DNA from: Aaosphaeria pasadenensis
Lineage: Eukaryota > Ascomycota > Dothideomycetes > Pleosporales
Direction of reading: 5' to 3'
Length of the DNA: 64,000 bases
Assembly: GCA_022813625.1 (NCBI GenBank)
Contig: JAKLMB010000009.1
Coordinates: 434,001 to 498,000, forward strand
This document shows positions 1 through 11,737 of the stretch, piece after piece. The stretch's first letter is position 1, and each line of letters opens with the position of its first letter. The notes under the pieces were generated by a model. It had not been told where the DNA came from. It did not search any database and saw nothing but the letters and a program-made list of their open reading frames with translations. The position numbers were made by a program, and so were the translations under genes.

Positions 1-903
1 TGATGTGAGTGAGCACGCAACCTTCGGATAGTGGGGCGCCTAGAACATACGGAACTTGGGGGAACACGGAGAAGACGCGGATTTCATTGATTCCCTCCTC
101 AACACCCTTCGCTAAGAAAATTTCAATCATCGTGAATTACCCAGTTGGGCCTAGTGGGGTTGGCCACTTCATCAGCACGCACGGCGTCGTGGCTCCTAGA
201 CTGCTTGTCCCCCTACGCCGGGAATAGGCCAGACTGATTTTTCAGTCTCCAGGCCATCACAATTGTGCATTGACACTGTGTGACCCCTACAAGACTTACA
301 ACGGCTTGTGTTCTACCTTCCGGTGTCGTTTACTGCCTATTAGGTTTGATATATTAGCTAAACTCAGGCTCTACTCGGTACAATGAATGATTGAGTAGAT
401 ACCTAGGTAGATAGGCAGTACAGAGAATGTAGTACATGTATGTATGTATGTATGTACGTACATACATGGTGGCAAAGCATAGGCTTTAATTCGGCTATCA
501 CGATAGAGCAAGGCCGCAGGCAGAGACAATGCAATTCGGTAATTAGAAAACTCCCATACGATAGGATTCATCGTCGTGCAGCAAGAAAACCCTTGCGTTG
601 TCGTGCGTCTAGGAGTTCTTGTCACTGCGTCCGTGTGTCATTCTGGCCGCGGTCCAGCCAGCGAAAGCCTCGTCTCCATCACTCTATCTGTTCCTCCCTC
701 TTGCATCGTTCAATAGCGAACGTCCACCACCAACAACGCCGCCGCCGCCGCCATCATCACAGCCAACCCATCGACTCTACTCTACTGAGTCTACCCTACT
801 CTATTCTGCGGCCCTTTGACCTCGCCTGTTCGTGCCCTCATCGCCCGACGCTTATCCGCCGTTGCCCGTCGCGCACCACAAGCCTCGATCGAATTGATTG
901 CCA
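1..903. other. Window edge and GPI10 upstream region
   Basis: No gene can be supported here. An open frame at 9-227 (+) has no convincing start and could at most be the last exon of a gene lying to the left. A TGTA microsatellite at about 434-456 runs into a 20-bp perfect palindrome at 448-467. From about 640 to 900 the strand is pyrimidine-rich, as expected for a fungal promoter and 5' leader of the gene starting at 904. Confidence 0.5.
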
Positions 904-3648
904 ATGCATCGACATCCCGCGAGCGACCCCATCAAGGCCACGCAACCCCATCGCCAATCCAACTCCCACTCCGCATCGTCACTGGACCCTCATCGCTATC
1001 GTGACTTGGCGCTACGCATCTTTGCACTTGTGCTCGCATTCCGCATCGTCAATGCATTAACACTTAGGACCTTTTTCCAGCCAGACGAGTTCTTCCAATC
1101 CCTCGAGCCAGCATGGCAGCTTGCCTTTGGCCGAGAGAGTAATGCCTGGATCACATGGGTAAATCCGAATCCTACTTTCCCTTCCTGCCCGCACCTGTTT
1201 CTGCAAAATAATTCACAATTCATCCACGCATCCACATCCACGTCTATCTAACTCCACTTCCCGTACCCACGTCCACGTCCACGTCTGCATTTGCATTTGG
1301 ATTGTCCCCGCAAGCCCTTCCCCTTTCCAAGTCCCTGTCCATGTTCATGTTCATGTCTCACAATAATGACTGTAGGAATGGAGAAACCAATTGCGGTCCT
1401 CCCTACACCCTGACATATTCGCCGCTGTCTATCTGGTGGCGGCAAAGCTATCACAGTTATGCGGCTTGAACCTCCCTAGTCAGGCCGAACTATACATCGC
1501 GGCGCCGAAGGTTACCCAAGCTGTCTTTGCAGCGCTGCTTGATTTCCATACCTGGAAGCTTGCAGAGCAGACGTATGGTCGAGCAAGTCGCACCGCATAT
1601 GCTACTGTACGTTCCTGTGCCCATGCTCCCATTCGTCAATGACATTCTTTTCCCACTTCATGTGTCCCCCCAAGAACAAAAAAAGCATCATCCCCACCCT
1701 TTCTCATGCAAAAGGTTTTCTAATGATCGAGTCTGAGTAACTATAGCTCGCACTATCTTTATGCAGCCCGTGGCAATGGTTCTGTTCTACCCGCACATTG
1801 TCGAATTGCCTCGAAACGACCTTGACGTCCATTGCCGTCTGCCATTGGCCCTGGCATTGGCTCGATCCACGTCCTACTGCACAGCGTTCGCAGAATCCAG
1901 TCCAGAGTAACATCGGTTCCCTGTTACGGTAAGTCAAAGCATGAAAGATATTATTTGTGCATTGCACGATGATAATATGACGATGGATCTGGATCTGGAT
2001 CTCATCCAATACGTTTTGGCTCACTGACCCCGTCGTTCTATTTTCTGGTGAAGACAGTGCTAAGTAGTGCATCGTGCAGGCTCCGTTGTTCATTGCTACT
2101 GGCGGCGAGCGCGTGCATCCTGCGGCCAACCAACGCTCTGATCTGGCTTCCCGTATCTGTTCCAACGCTGTGGCAGGCCTTGTCGCGGCAGCGGTATGTG
2201 TTGGTCCGCGAAATTTTCTTCTGCGGGTAGGCAATCCTTTCCCACTTCCGCTGGCGAGAGATGGAGAAAAAAAGAGATAGAATTGGGGGCATCGGTACAT
2301 GCAATCCTGTCTCTTGCCATGCGGGAGGACGGGTCTTCTCCCAATTGCCGTTGAGGCTAATCGAATCCAACGTTGTTTGTTTAGATCTGTTGTCGTCGCA
2401 TGTTCGACTCTGTCCGATAGGCTCTACTACGAGGCCTGGACCTTTCCGCCGCTACGGTTCCTGTACTTCAACATTGCTCAGTCGCTCGCGGTCTTCTATG
2501 GCAAGAATAGACCCGACTACTACCTGACCGAAGGCTTACCGCTTCTGCTCACGACGGCGCTACCCTTCGCCCTCGTGGGGACATGGAAGGCTCTACGTGG
2601 ACAGATCAGCTCAGATGAGGAGCAGACGCACACCGATGGACGACATGCTCTGGTGTCAAGCACTCCGGAAACGGAACAACATGCTTCGACCTCACCGACC
2701 AAGAGCGATTCGTCTTCTTCTGCGGCCGTTGTCAAACCATCCACGGCCACGACATCTTCTTCCAAGAGACCCATCCTCCAAGTCCTAGCCTACACCTCCG
2801 TGACTCTGACCCTCACCCTCAGCCTGATCTCCCACAAAGAAGTCCGCTTCCTCTACCCCATCCTCCCCTTCCTCCACGTCCTTGCCGCAGAGCCTCTGAC
2901 CAACTTCTTCCTCTCCTCTCCTTCCTCCTCCCACTCACCTCTCCTCACCCCATCTCTCCCCCGTAAACTCCTCCTCCTAATCCTCCTAACCGCAAACCTC
3001 TCCCTCTCATACTACACATCGCAAATCCACCAACGCGGCGTCATATCCGTCCTAACCTACCTCCGCACCTCCCACGAACACACCCTCTCCCTCTCTCCCC
3101 AATCCCCCCAATTCCCATCAACGTTCCCAACAACAAGCGTAGCCTTCCTAACCCCCTGCCACTCCACCCCCTGGCGCTCGCACCTCATCCACGCCTCCCT
3201 CACCGCCTGGGCCCTAACCTGCGAACCCCCTCTCTCCATCCCTCCCGGCCCCCTCCGCTCCGCCTACCTCGACGAAGCCGACGTCTTCTACGCCGACCCC
3301 GCCGCCTGGCTCCGCGACAACATGCAGCATGTGTCGCGCGTGCGGGCGCGGCGCGGCTCCTCGCGCACCGCGGGGCACTGGGTGGGCGTCGAGGATGCGG
3401 CGAGGCGTGGGGAGGGGAGTAGGGAGTGGCCGAGCCGTCTTGTCTTCTTTGGGGGGTTGGAGGGGGTGTTGAGGGGGTTCATTGAAGGGAATGGCATGGA
3501 GGATGAGGGAGAGGAGGCGGAGGGAGGGAGGAAGGGGGCTGGGAGGTATGGCGAGTGTTGGAGGGGGTTCAATAGTCATTGGCATGATGATTGGAGGCGG
3601 GTGGGGGATGTTGTGGTTTGGTGTTTGGATGGGGGGGTTAGGAGGTAG
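904..3648 (+). CDS. GPI10: GPI mannosyltransferase 3 (GT22 family, five exons)
   Basis: Adds the third mannose to the GPI-anchor precursor in the ER membrane. Exons read as 904-1158, 1376-1606, 1747-1928, 2080-2226 and 2385-3648, giving 692 residues in one frame with GT..AG introns. The N-terminal motif QPDEFFQSLEPAW (about residues 59-71, with the GT-C acidic pair D61/E62) is diagnostic of the PIG-B/Gpi10 family. Further family blocks are SPWQWFCSTRTLSN in exon 3, LRPTNALIWL in exon 4 and DRLYYEAWTFPPLRFLYFN at about 283-301. SHKEVRFLYPILPF is the conserved late block. Much of the protein is hydrophobic, as expected for a multipass enzyme. A Ser/Thr/Glu-rich insert at about 345-405 and a glycine/arginine-rich tail look lineage-specific. 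The start at 904 was chosen because it is the only in-frame ATG giving a family-like N terminus. Coding sequence is strongly C/T-rich before about 3330 and G-rich after it. Convergent with the next gene. Confidence 0.92.
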
Positions 3649-4171
3649 TCTTGTAGGTAGGTTGTTTTTCCTCCTCCTGAGAGGAATTGTTGTGTGGATG
3701 GAAGGAAGGAAGGAAGGAAGGAAGGAATGGTGTTGTGGGATATATGTATTGTACATGGAAGATGATGTGCATCTATGAATATGTGTGCATGTATCTATGG
3801 GTGCATGTATCTGTGTGGTGAGTTGGTGGATCATCAAGCATATATAACTGAAAAAGGTTCCGAGATAGTAGTATGTATGATATTTAACCTGGTCTATCTC
3901 ACTCATCACATAGACGTCTCAATGTGGTGTTCGAACTGACGTCTATGATATAACACACTCTTACTGTCTCAATGATTGGCTTGGTGGAATTGATGTTGAA
4001 ATAGTTGCAGTAAAGACACTCTGATCTCTAGATTGTGTATCTCTAACTCATACATCTCTAGATTGTAATTCGAATGACGAGTTGCAGAAATGCCTACCCT
4101 TTGCTAAGGGATCAATTCGTGAAATAGAGAGAGATATCGCTTGAAGAGAAGGGAACAAAAACAGGTCGTCT
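3649..4171. other. Convergent intergenic region
   Basis: Lies between two convergent genes and so should hold both 3' ends. A GGAA microsatellite sits at about 3704-3727. The rest is AT-rich with repeated TCTAGATTGT-like words at about 4026-4065. No open frame worth calling. Confidence 0.5.
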
Positions 4172-5620
4172 CTACAAAATGACCTTTGATGCAACGCTAA
4201 ATAACCAAGCAGCATCCTGCCAGCCTCCGGGCTCCTCGTTCGAACGCTGCAATTTCGCAATGTCTTCCTCGTCTGACTTCCCTCCGTCGGCCGTCGACCT
4301 CACTGCTGCGGCGGCAATGATGGCCTCGCGCTCGAGCTTTCGTCTCTTGGCTTCTACTTCGCGTCTAAGCTGGAGTTCCTCCTTGGTCATGTTCTCAGGG
4401 CGGAAGGTGTCTTGCTCGACGTAATCGTCGTCGTCGTCCTCTTCGTCCGACTCCTCGCCGTCCTCGTCGACGCTGAACAGCGTCCACCCGATGAGCCTGT
4501 CCATCCAACTGCCCAGGCCGAAACCCCGTTCCCTAGCCAGCCTCGCGATTTCCTCCTCATCGCCGTCGCTCTCCACCTCGTCCACGAAATCCGGCTCCAC
4601 TATCCCGTCCTCGAACTCCCTCTCCATCTCTAGACTATGCCTGGCACTCGGCGTCCTCGCACCACCAACGCCGACAGGAGCAGACATCATCAGATCGACC
4701 CTGCTCCCCCTCCTGCTATTCCTCGCACTGGGAACCCTACTCCCAACCCGACTCCCAACTCTACTCTGCAGCCTGCTCCCAGCCCTCGAACCCACCAATC
4801 TCGGTGTGAAGAACCCATGCTCATCCCCCGCGCCGCCCCCGATGAAATGCTCCCCCGAGAGCAGCGCAATATGCCTCGGATCATGACTAGGATGCTCCTC
4901 GTACTCGTCCGTCTGGCCGACGAGGCTCGTCGAGCTCTCTCTCCTCACAAGCCAGCTCTGCCCTTTGCTCTCGCGCGTCTCGCCCGCAATCGCGAGCCCC
5001 GCGCGGTGGATCCACTCCTCGTGCGACTCGCTCGTGTGGTGCTTCGTCGGGGTCATGGGCACGCGGAGGGGGTAGATCGGCGCGGTGCCCTTCCGTCGAT
5101 GGTGGGTGGTGCTTCGTCGCACGGCTCCGCCCTCCAGGTACATGTCGTCGGCGGCGAAACTGACGCCTGCGGTGCCTGCTGTGCCTGGGCGTGTCCCTGG
5201 CGGGGGGATCATCGCGCTCGTGCTCTTGGCTTTCGGGATGTCGCCCACTTCCCGGACGGAGTAGTCGCCCGCTGGGTTGGTAGCACCGGCATGGGCGAAG
5301 TAGCCGTCGTAGGCGTACGGTCTGGAGTGGCCGTGGTGGTTCGCGCGGCGGGGACCCCGCGAGTTGCTGCGGGACTGGGAGAGGGAGAGGATTCCGGGGG
5401 TGGTCGGGGCCGACTTCTGCGCTATGTAGGAGGTGAGGGGCGTGGAGACGGCGTGGTGGGAGTCCTCGCCCGAGGGGGACGGCGGCTGCGAGGCGTCGAG
5501 AGGGTATTTGGAGCTCAGTGGGGCGAGGGAGAGGTTGTGGAGGTTCGGGTAGGATCGTCGGGTCGAGGAGCGCGGTGTCCGTGGTTGCGGTTGGGGCTGT
5601 GGATGTGTTTGCGTGTCCAT
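4172..5620 (-). CDS. Fungal protein of unknown function, DUF3984-like
   Basis: Single exon, 482 residues. I think it belongs to the ascomycete DUF3984 family, recognised from memory by RRSYPNLHNLSLAPLSSKYP near residues 22-41, the block SYIAQKSAPTTPGILS near 64-79 and the C-terminal stretch RERGFGLGSWMDRLIGWTLF. No catalytic motif, signal peptide or membrane segment is seen. The protein is mostly disordered: a Pro/Gln start, repeated GSR/VGSR units near residues 275-310, then a run of Asp/Glu (about 390-405) followed by a charged helix (EELQLRREVEAKRRKLEREA) that could form a coiled coil. Function unknown. The ATG at 5620 is the first in frame and gives the conserved N terminus. It converges on GPI10, with no functional link implied. 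Confidence 0.82.
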   Translation of the reverse strand: MDTQTHPQPQPQPRTPRSSTRRSYPNLHNLSLAPLSSKYPLDASQPPSPSGEDSHHAVSTPLTSYIAQKSAPTTPGILSLSQSRSNSRGPRRANHHGHSRPYAYDGYFAHAGATNPAGDYSVREVGDIPKAKSTSAMIPPPGTRPGTAGTAGVSFAADDMYLEGGAVRRSTTHHRRKGTAPIYPLRVPMTPTKHHTSESHEEWIHRAGLAIAGETRESKGQSWLVRRESSTSLVGQTDEYEEHPSHDPRHIALLSGEHFIGGGAGDEHGFFTPRLVGSRAGSRLQSRVGSRVGSRVPSARNSRRGSRVDLMMSAPVGVGGARTPSARHSLEMEREFEDGIVEPDFVDEVESDGDEEEIARLARERGFGLGSWMDRLIGWTLFSVDEDGEESDEEDDDDDYVEQDTFRPENMTKEELQLRREVEAKRRKLEREAIIAAAAVRSTADGGKSDEEDIAKLQRSNEEPGGWQDAAWLFSVASKVIL

Positions 5621-6083
5621 TGCTCTATGATGGCGAGAATTGGGCTGTCTAGGAGGAGATTGTTTGGATCGTGATTATTGGATCGTGATTATTGGTATTG
5701 GGATGGTTTGGACGGGATATCGGGTGACGTATTATTTGTTGTTGGGATTGAGGGGGAAATGCGGTTGAGAACAAAGGAATTCTTTGATGGTTGGAGAAGA
5801 CTGATGGCGGACACAGAGGTGGCGTGTTATATTAGATGAGGGAGGGAGGGGAGAGAAGGGGAAGAAGGATGTGGAGTGATATTAGGGAGGAGTGATGAGT
5901 AGGTGATGGAGTGAGTGAGTGAGTGAGGAGGATATAAGACAGGAGGAAGTTGGGGAGTGTGGTTGGTTGGCCCTCGGCATCTCCAGACAGACAGAGGACG
6001 ATGTGGTTTACGGGGGATCCCGCTAAAGACGAGGTGGAATGCGGGATTGGTTGCAGATCATCTCTTTCACGTGCTAAAGGATT

Positions 6084-6120
6084 CCTACTCCTACTCCTAC
6101 TCCTACTCCTACTCCTACTC
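6084..6120. repeat. CCTACT hexamer microsatellite
   Basis: Just over six direct copies of CCTACT. It lies upstream of the gene on the minus strand that starts at 5620 and is followed immediately by GTGATCAC, a short palindrome. Confidence 0.9.
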
Positions 6121-7686
6121 GTGATCACCATTCTGCTCCCCCAACAATAAATGTCAGGTCATTCTCGTCGAGTTTTTCTACCAAGTTATGCCTAAGCTGC
6201 CACGGCTGCTTAACAAAATGCATCGTATATCACTCCACCAAGACTTGGATTCCCAGATGAAGAAGGCGGCGATGGCGATGATGTAATGCTGCTGTTCTCC
6301 CAACAGACATCTATGCATTTACTCATCAAGGTATCCTGATGTTGAATTTCGGTGTAGGTTGATGATTATTATCGTGTGGTATTTCCTGCAATTATTTGAT
6401 TGAAGTGGGCAAGATGCGTTCGTTCTAGGGCGACCGATCCACGGGTCAAGTTGCCCCTTCTGAACATCCAAAACCCATCGGTTGAGAAGCCAGGAAGAAC
6501 GTGGAGTCGGAACACGAGAAAGAATGTGTATGCGCAGAGATGGGGAGTCTAGGTCTCTCTCTCCTCTCCCTGTCAAGGCGATGCTTGTTGGTGGTGTCGC
6601 ATCGAGGTCTAGCCCATCACCAAGACCATCATCCCCCATCGCGCATGGAATTCACACTTGGCTTTGGCGGCGGTGGTTTGTTAAGCAACAGCAAAGAAGC
6701 AAGTCGCAGATTTTGATTCACATAGAAATTGCAAGTCTAGGCTAGGTGTTACCAAACACTGCTAGGAGGTATGTACTGTACTTGCTTGTCGGAGAGAATG
6801 GCTCCAAGAGAGCACACCATACAAGGCGGGACGGAGGGGGGGATCCCCAAGACAGGCCAGTCGAAGCCCACGGCGATCGGTCCACGGCGGCTGACAGTGC
6901 AGGTGCAGAAGGAAGTGGTAGATTTATCCCCTATGGTACAAGTCCATGGAAGTGAATGGTGAGAGGTTGCGGTACTGGTGACTGGTGTGGTGTTAGGGTG
7001 AGTCCATGGGCTCCCCGCAGATCGAGAGGTCCAAGTAGATCAAGAGTCAAGGTTTAAGAGCCATAATAATAAAGGAATGATAAGTGGGAACAGTTACAGT
7101 CCAAGGGGAGGGGAGGGGAGGGGACGGTGACGTTGAGGAGAGCCTTTGCCTTTCCCTTCCCTTCCCTTTCCCTTCCACCTTTTCTCTTCGCGACGGTCGT
7201 CGGCCTTTTCCCTGCGCCGGTTCGGCCGCTTTTCGACCACCAACCAACGACACCCTACGGTTCCTATTAGACACTACACACACATACAAAAAATAATAGT
7301 AATTATGATAATGATAATGATGTGATGATCGCTAATGCTAAAGAATAATAAATTCACTATTACGGATACTACGGGTGCTGCTTTGTACGAGATACACCAG
7401 TTCAACATACTGTCAAGGAGGCAGAGCGCAACCTGTACATTCTTCGCATATACGAGTGTACATGCAGGACTGTAGGCTGCAGATATATCTTTCCTTTGCT
7501 GGGAGGACATGAACATATTCAGTCGATGATAGATTGTAATTACGAGAGTTGCCTACAGGTACTCTACGGACATTGTCTCGGGGTTTATTCCTGTTTCCTT
7601 ATTCCTGTTCCTATTCTACCATCCTGTTCCTCCCTGCTGGTAATCACTTGTACCGGTGACCATGATACCATTACCATCCATCCATT

Positions 7687-7723
7687 CATCTCCATCTCCA
7701 TCTCCATCTCCATCTCCATCTCC
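7687..7723. repeat. CATCTC hexamer microsatellite
   Basis: About six direct copies of a CATCTC unit in non-coding DNA. No associated gene. Confidence 0.88.
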
Positions 7724-9423
7724 GGTCTTCTCTCTCTAACTCCGCTTCTTACAGTGCATGGAATACCTTCCCCATTCTGATCCTTCTACTCCGTGCATGG
7801 CATGGCATGGGTAGGTTGTGCTTATTGTGTGCGTGTACCTTGTGTTTGTGCTTCTGCTTGTGCTTGTGCTCGTCCTCGTGCTTGTACATAGTTACTGTGC
7901 TCGTGCTTTGTCTTTGTCTTGTGTATTTCCCAATACATCTAGGGAGGTTGAATGTGGTTATTGACTGACTCTGAAGTATTACTTATTCTACTTAAGCTAC
8001 CAAGTCGTTCCCCCGTCGCTGCTCTCGTGCCACACTTCCGCCCTGTTTTGTCCCCCCTCGCCCTCTCCGTCTCCCTCTCCGTTGCCTATTGTTCCGCTTC
8101 CTTTTCTTCCTCTTCCTCCTCTCCTCTCCTCTCACAAAACTACCCTCCATCGCCCTCTCCCCTCTTACGCTACGATGTTCCGTACACTAACCTAACCTCA
8201 CTCCACCACACTACACTATACTACGACTACGACTACGGATACACTACACAAACCACCAACCCTTTCACTACGACAATCGAACATTTATCCCCATCTCCCC
8301 TCCCACCCACTCACACGACTCACTTACTCTCTTGCTCCCTACTCTACTCATACCCTGTCCACCTTTCTTTCTTTCTTTCTCTTTCTTCCTCTCCCACTCA
8401 CTCTCACTCTCATATTTCACTTATTAAACAAACCCACGAGCCACATCCCCCTTCTCCCCCATTCTCCACAGCAAACACGTCCACACCCTTCATCTACCTG
8501 TCACCTCCACCTCCACCACAACCACAACCACCGCACTGGCACCGCATCCATCATAACCGTCATCATCATCGCCTAGCCAACTCACACACCACTTGTCGCG
8601 TCAGTCACCGCATAGAGCACCTCGCTCCCGACAATCCATTTGCTCATACCTCGTGCGACGGACTAATCGCCCGCTCGGGCTCGCTCTCACCATCATCCCG
8701 CTCACTTCCACAACTCACACGCACCCCCGGACAACCATGGACCTCTACATCCAGTCCCACTGTGACCTTAAACAATGCGTCCTTTAAGCATTCGCTGACC
8801 GCGAAGTAAGTTTGGACCCTCTTCCATTTATTCGAATCTACTCCGTATTCTTTCTTTTCTTCTCTTTTCCATTTCAACTCGCCGTGTCCTACAATCCCCC
8901 TCCGCAACAATTAATCCATGACCCTGTCCTGTCCTGTTCAGTCACCTCAATCCTTCTCGCTTGTCTCTCCTGCACCATTCACATACATGCCCCGGCTTTC
9001 CTTCATTGGTCCCCCGTCATGCGTCAGGGTCCTACAGTGCAAAGACATTCACCTCCTCGCGATGCCACCATGTTCTACTCGTTGTACAATCCCCCGTGCC
9101 ATCTCCAAACATTAACATGGCTACAAGGCTCTGCTCCGCCTGTCGGTTCTCCCTCTCATCGCAAACTACATCTACGCCAATCAACACATCTTCGTCATAA
9201 CCATTCCGCCACCACAAAGCTCCATCAGTTACCTCCAATTCCGGCCTCCATCCTCCTCCGCCTATCCATCTGCTTGTCTACCATCATCGCATACTTCCGC
9301 TTGAATCCTCAATCTGCCAATTTGCCATCCTATTGGAGATTCACTGTTCAAGCTTTACTGGATATCGAATCAGCTTATTTCCGGCTCCTCCCTCTCACTC
9401 GATCATTGAAAAGTCTAGACATC

Positions 9424-10592
9424 ATGTCCATCACGAACGGCGTTTCCGAGCCTGCGCATGGCGCACATCAGCTCTCAAGAAACAGCACGCTCATGGAGAG
9501 ATTGGAAGACATGAGAAAGTATATTATGTCACTCGGACTGACTGATTCGAGTGGACACCAACTCACCGAGCATGTTGCGCACACGGTACATGAGGATGTT
9601 CCGAGTGATGACGAGCCATCCACAGAAGGTTAGTTTGAATGCTTGTATTCATGCCGCAATGTTACTTGCACCCGATGGAGCGAAGAGGGCTCTTTTTTAT
9701 TTCCCTCGCTACGATGTCGATGCAGAGAGAATGTCGTCAAATGCCTTGAGCTAGTGGTTGGTTTGTCAGGCAAGACTGACTGATTCATGCAGATGCTGGA
9801 CGGACTTCAGTCATCCCATTTGATCCGAAGATTCCCGCTCGACTCCAGCCAACCCTCCCACCAATCAACTTTGGAGCAGTTGTCAAGAACAACATATACC
9901 GGAGTGGATATCCAAGTGCTGAAAATTTTGGTTTCTTGAAGAGCTTGAAACTGAAGACAATATTGTTAGCAATTGGTCGTATTCTTGCACGCGTAACACC
10001 AGCTAATATGACGAAAGAACTCTTGTGCCCGAGCCAATTCCTGAAGGCTATCGCACTTTTATGACCAGCCATGGAATTCAGCATTTCCACGTGCACATTC
10101 CTGCCAACAAGGGCAAAGTCCGAATCGCCGCATGCGAGATGACGAGGGCGTTAGAAATCGTCCTCGATCGCTCCAACCACCCGCTCCTGATTCATTGCAA
10201 TAAAGGCAAGGTAAGCAAACGAAAATGACTCCACGTCGGAGCATTACCATCGATCGCCGGCATTTGACACTGACGATCATGCAGCATCGAACTGGCTGTG
10301 TCGTAGGGTGTTTCAGAAGAGTCGAGGGTAAGTTATCGCCTCATCTCAACTCTCCGACACCGCTCACAAATGTCTAGGCGAAGAGTTCGGACCCATCTTT
10401 GACGAGTACCACACATACGCCAATCCGAAGGCGAGGTTACTCGACGAGGCATTTATCGAGCTCTTTGACGAGCACACCGTCATGTGGATGGCAAGGCGGT
10501 ACAATTGGGTGCAGCCCGTTGCCGCGGAGCCGTTGCCACCATCACCACCGTCACCAGTACCCACCCTCAGCGTCGCAAAACCGAGGGCTTGA
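9424..10592 (+). CDS. SIW14: SIW14-like PFA-DSP phosphatase (five exons)
   Basis: Plant-and-fungal atypical dual-specificity phosphatase. Yeast Siw14 removes the 5-beta phosphate of inositol pyrophosphates, so this protein probably tunes InsP7 signalling in the cytoplasm. Exons 9424-9628, 9793-9964, 10018-10210, 10285-10327 and 10378-10592 give 275 residues. The P-loop HCNKGKHRTGC contains the nucleophile C186 and R192 (Cx5R), and its coding sequence is split by the third intron between K190 and H191. Upstream blocks PINFGAVVKNNIYRSGYPSA and LKSLKLKTILTLVPE match the family's entry strand and the region before the catalytic domain. A variable, acidic N terminus (about 70 residues) and a Pro-rich tail flank the domain. 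The frame is open far upstream of 9424, but that part is low complexity, so the ATG in MSITNGVSEP is preferred. Other Oca-type paralogues (Oca1, Oca2) cannot be fully excluded, but the intact Cx5R loop favours the Siw14 branch. Confidence 0.88.
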
Positions 10593-11581
10593 GTATCGTG
10601 TAATACGAAGTATGAATACATTTCACCTGTTTGGAGAAGGCGTTTATCGGATCGGATCGGACCGGATTGAATCGAATCGAATCAACTGGGTAGAGAGTTG
10701 TGGGAGCGTCACATCCCACCTTGCATTTATTTGGCGTACAAGAGTACCGTTCAGCGGCCTCAAAAGGGAAATACTAAGTCATCGGCGTTTCGAAGCAGAA
10801 CATTGCTTCCATCTCGTTCCAACAAGCAAAGCCATGCAAGAGATCGAGAAGAAGAAAATTCTGACTCTTCCCTCTCAACATCGAGAGCATATTCCCACGG
10901 CACGCTTTTGCATAGCATCATTGTTTCATTGGGCTGGATCGCAAAAAGGGCATGCTTCCTTTTGTATTTTCCTTAGTGTATTTCTGCCTGCTTTTGGCAC
11001 ATGTAGCACATGTATTTTTGCATTCCCTGGCGGGCGGTGTTAGTCTATCATATGTACTCTATGTACGCATACCCTCGTGCACAATAATGCAAAAAAAAAA
11101 AAGAGGGAGAGAAACATCTGAACTCGCTGCATCGTCCACTCGACCACTCAGTCCCTATCTTTATTGAATCATGAGAGCAATTGAGAGAGATACATTCTCG
11201 TTCCAATGCATCCATCATATTCAAATGCAATAACTCGATTCTATCTCAAGGTTCTATTCCTTCGTTACCTTCGTACACCCAGCCAGTCAAGTCAGTTAAA
11301 CGACCGACTAGCCCGTCCCCACATCAATCACCAAAAGAAGCCAAACCCCCATGCCCAACCGCTAAGACCAAATAATTGATTAACTAGCTAACCAAACGGA
11401 CAAGCGAACCCTTTTTTTTTTTTCATCTGGAAGCCCATCAAATTTTTCCTTGCTCCCTCACCATCCCTGTCTCGCTCTCCAACCACCACCACCATCCCTT
11501 TTTCCACCATTCTTTTTTATTTCATATCTATATAACCTCAATAATTTTCAAGTCCTCCATCAACCAATCAGAAAAACATCA
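10593..11581. other. Intergenic region before the tRNA
   Basis: No gene seen. Short repeats of ATCGG/AATCG at about 10648-10684, an A12 run at 11091-11102 and a T-run near 11411-11422. It holds the 3' end of the phosphatase gene and the upstream flank of tRNA-Gly. Confidence 0.5.
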
Positions 11582-11720
11582 GCATCGGTGGTTTAGTGGT
11601 AAAATTAGCCGTTGCCAAGCGGATCCCTTCAATCTTCAGCTTCAACAAGGAGTTCGTAGAACGAGAACGGGTTTCAGAGCAAGGTTCGGCTAGCCCCGGG
11701 TTCGATTCCCGGCCGATGCA
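11582..11720 (+). tRNA. tRNA-Gly(GCC) with a 68-nt intron
   Basis: The acceptor stem GCATCGG/CCGATGC pairs perfectly over 7 bp, followed by discriminator A at 11720. A-box-like TGGTTTAGTGG is in the D arm and B-box GGTTCGATTCC in the T arm (stem CCGGG/CCCGG). The anticodon arm is AGCCG (11607-11611), loop TTGCCA with anticodon GCC at 11614-11616, then an intron at 11618-11685, then T and the pairing strand CGGCT (11687-11691). Removing the intron leaves a 71-nt tRNA. The intron begins one base 3' of the anticodon, the canonical place. At 68 nt it is much longer than most nuclear tRNA introns. T-runs at 11738-11743 and 11748-11754 would stop Pol III. Confidence 0.93.
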
Positions 11721-11737
11721 ATTGAGTGGTTCATTTC

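Larger units (their letters stand above)
5621..9423. other. Long gene-free region with simple repeats
   Basis: About 3.8 kb between divergent genes. It contains simple repeats and strongly biased tracts: GAGT repeats near 5906-5925, TCCTAC hexamers at 6084-6120, GGGGA repeats near 7107-7126, a CATCTC hexamer run at 7687-7723, and a very pyrimidine/CA-rich stretch from about 8000 to 9300. Long frames inside it (for example 7952-8809) translate to low-complexity Ser/Pro/His/Leu sequence and are not credible genes. The part next to 9424 is probably promoter and 5' leader of the phosphatase gene. Confidence 0.55.

Noticed and set aside
440..1060. 206-codon plus-strand frame overlapping the GPI10 start
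   Set aside because: Arg/His/Pro/Ser-rich low-complexity product and overlap in another frame with the well-supported exon 1 at 904-1158.
4637..5674. 345-codon frame antisense to the minus-strand DUF3984-like gene
   Set aside because: It is the mirror of a G-rich coding region; the minus strand has the family blocks and the antisense product has none.
7952..8809. 285-codon plus-strand frame
   Set aside because: Made of Ser/Pro/His/Leu from pyrimidine- and CA-rich simple sequence; no motif. Interpreted as promoter/leader of the SIW14-like gene.
8812..9423. N-terminal extension of the SIW14-like frame
   Set aside because: The frame stays open upstream of 9424, but the sequence is low-complexity and not typical of the family; the ATG at 9424 is preferred.
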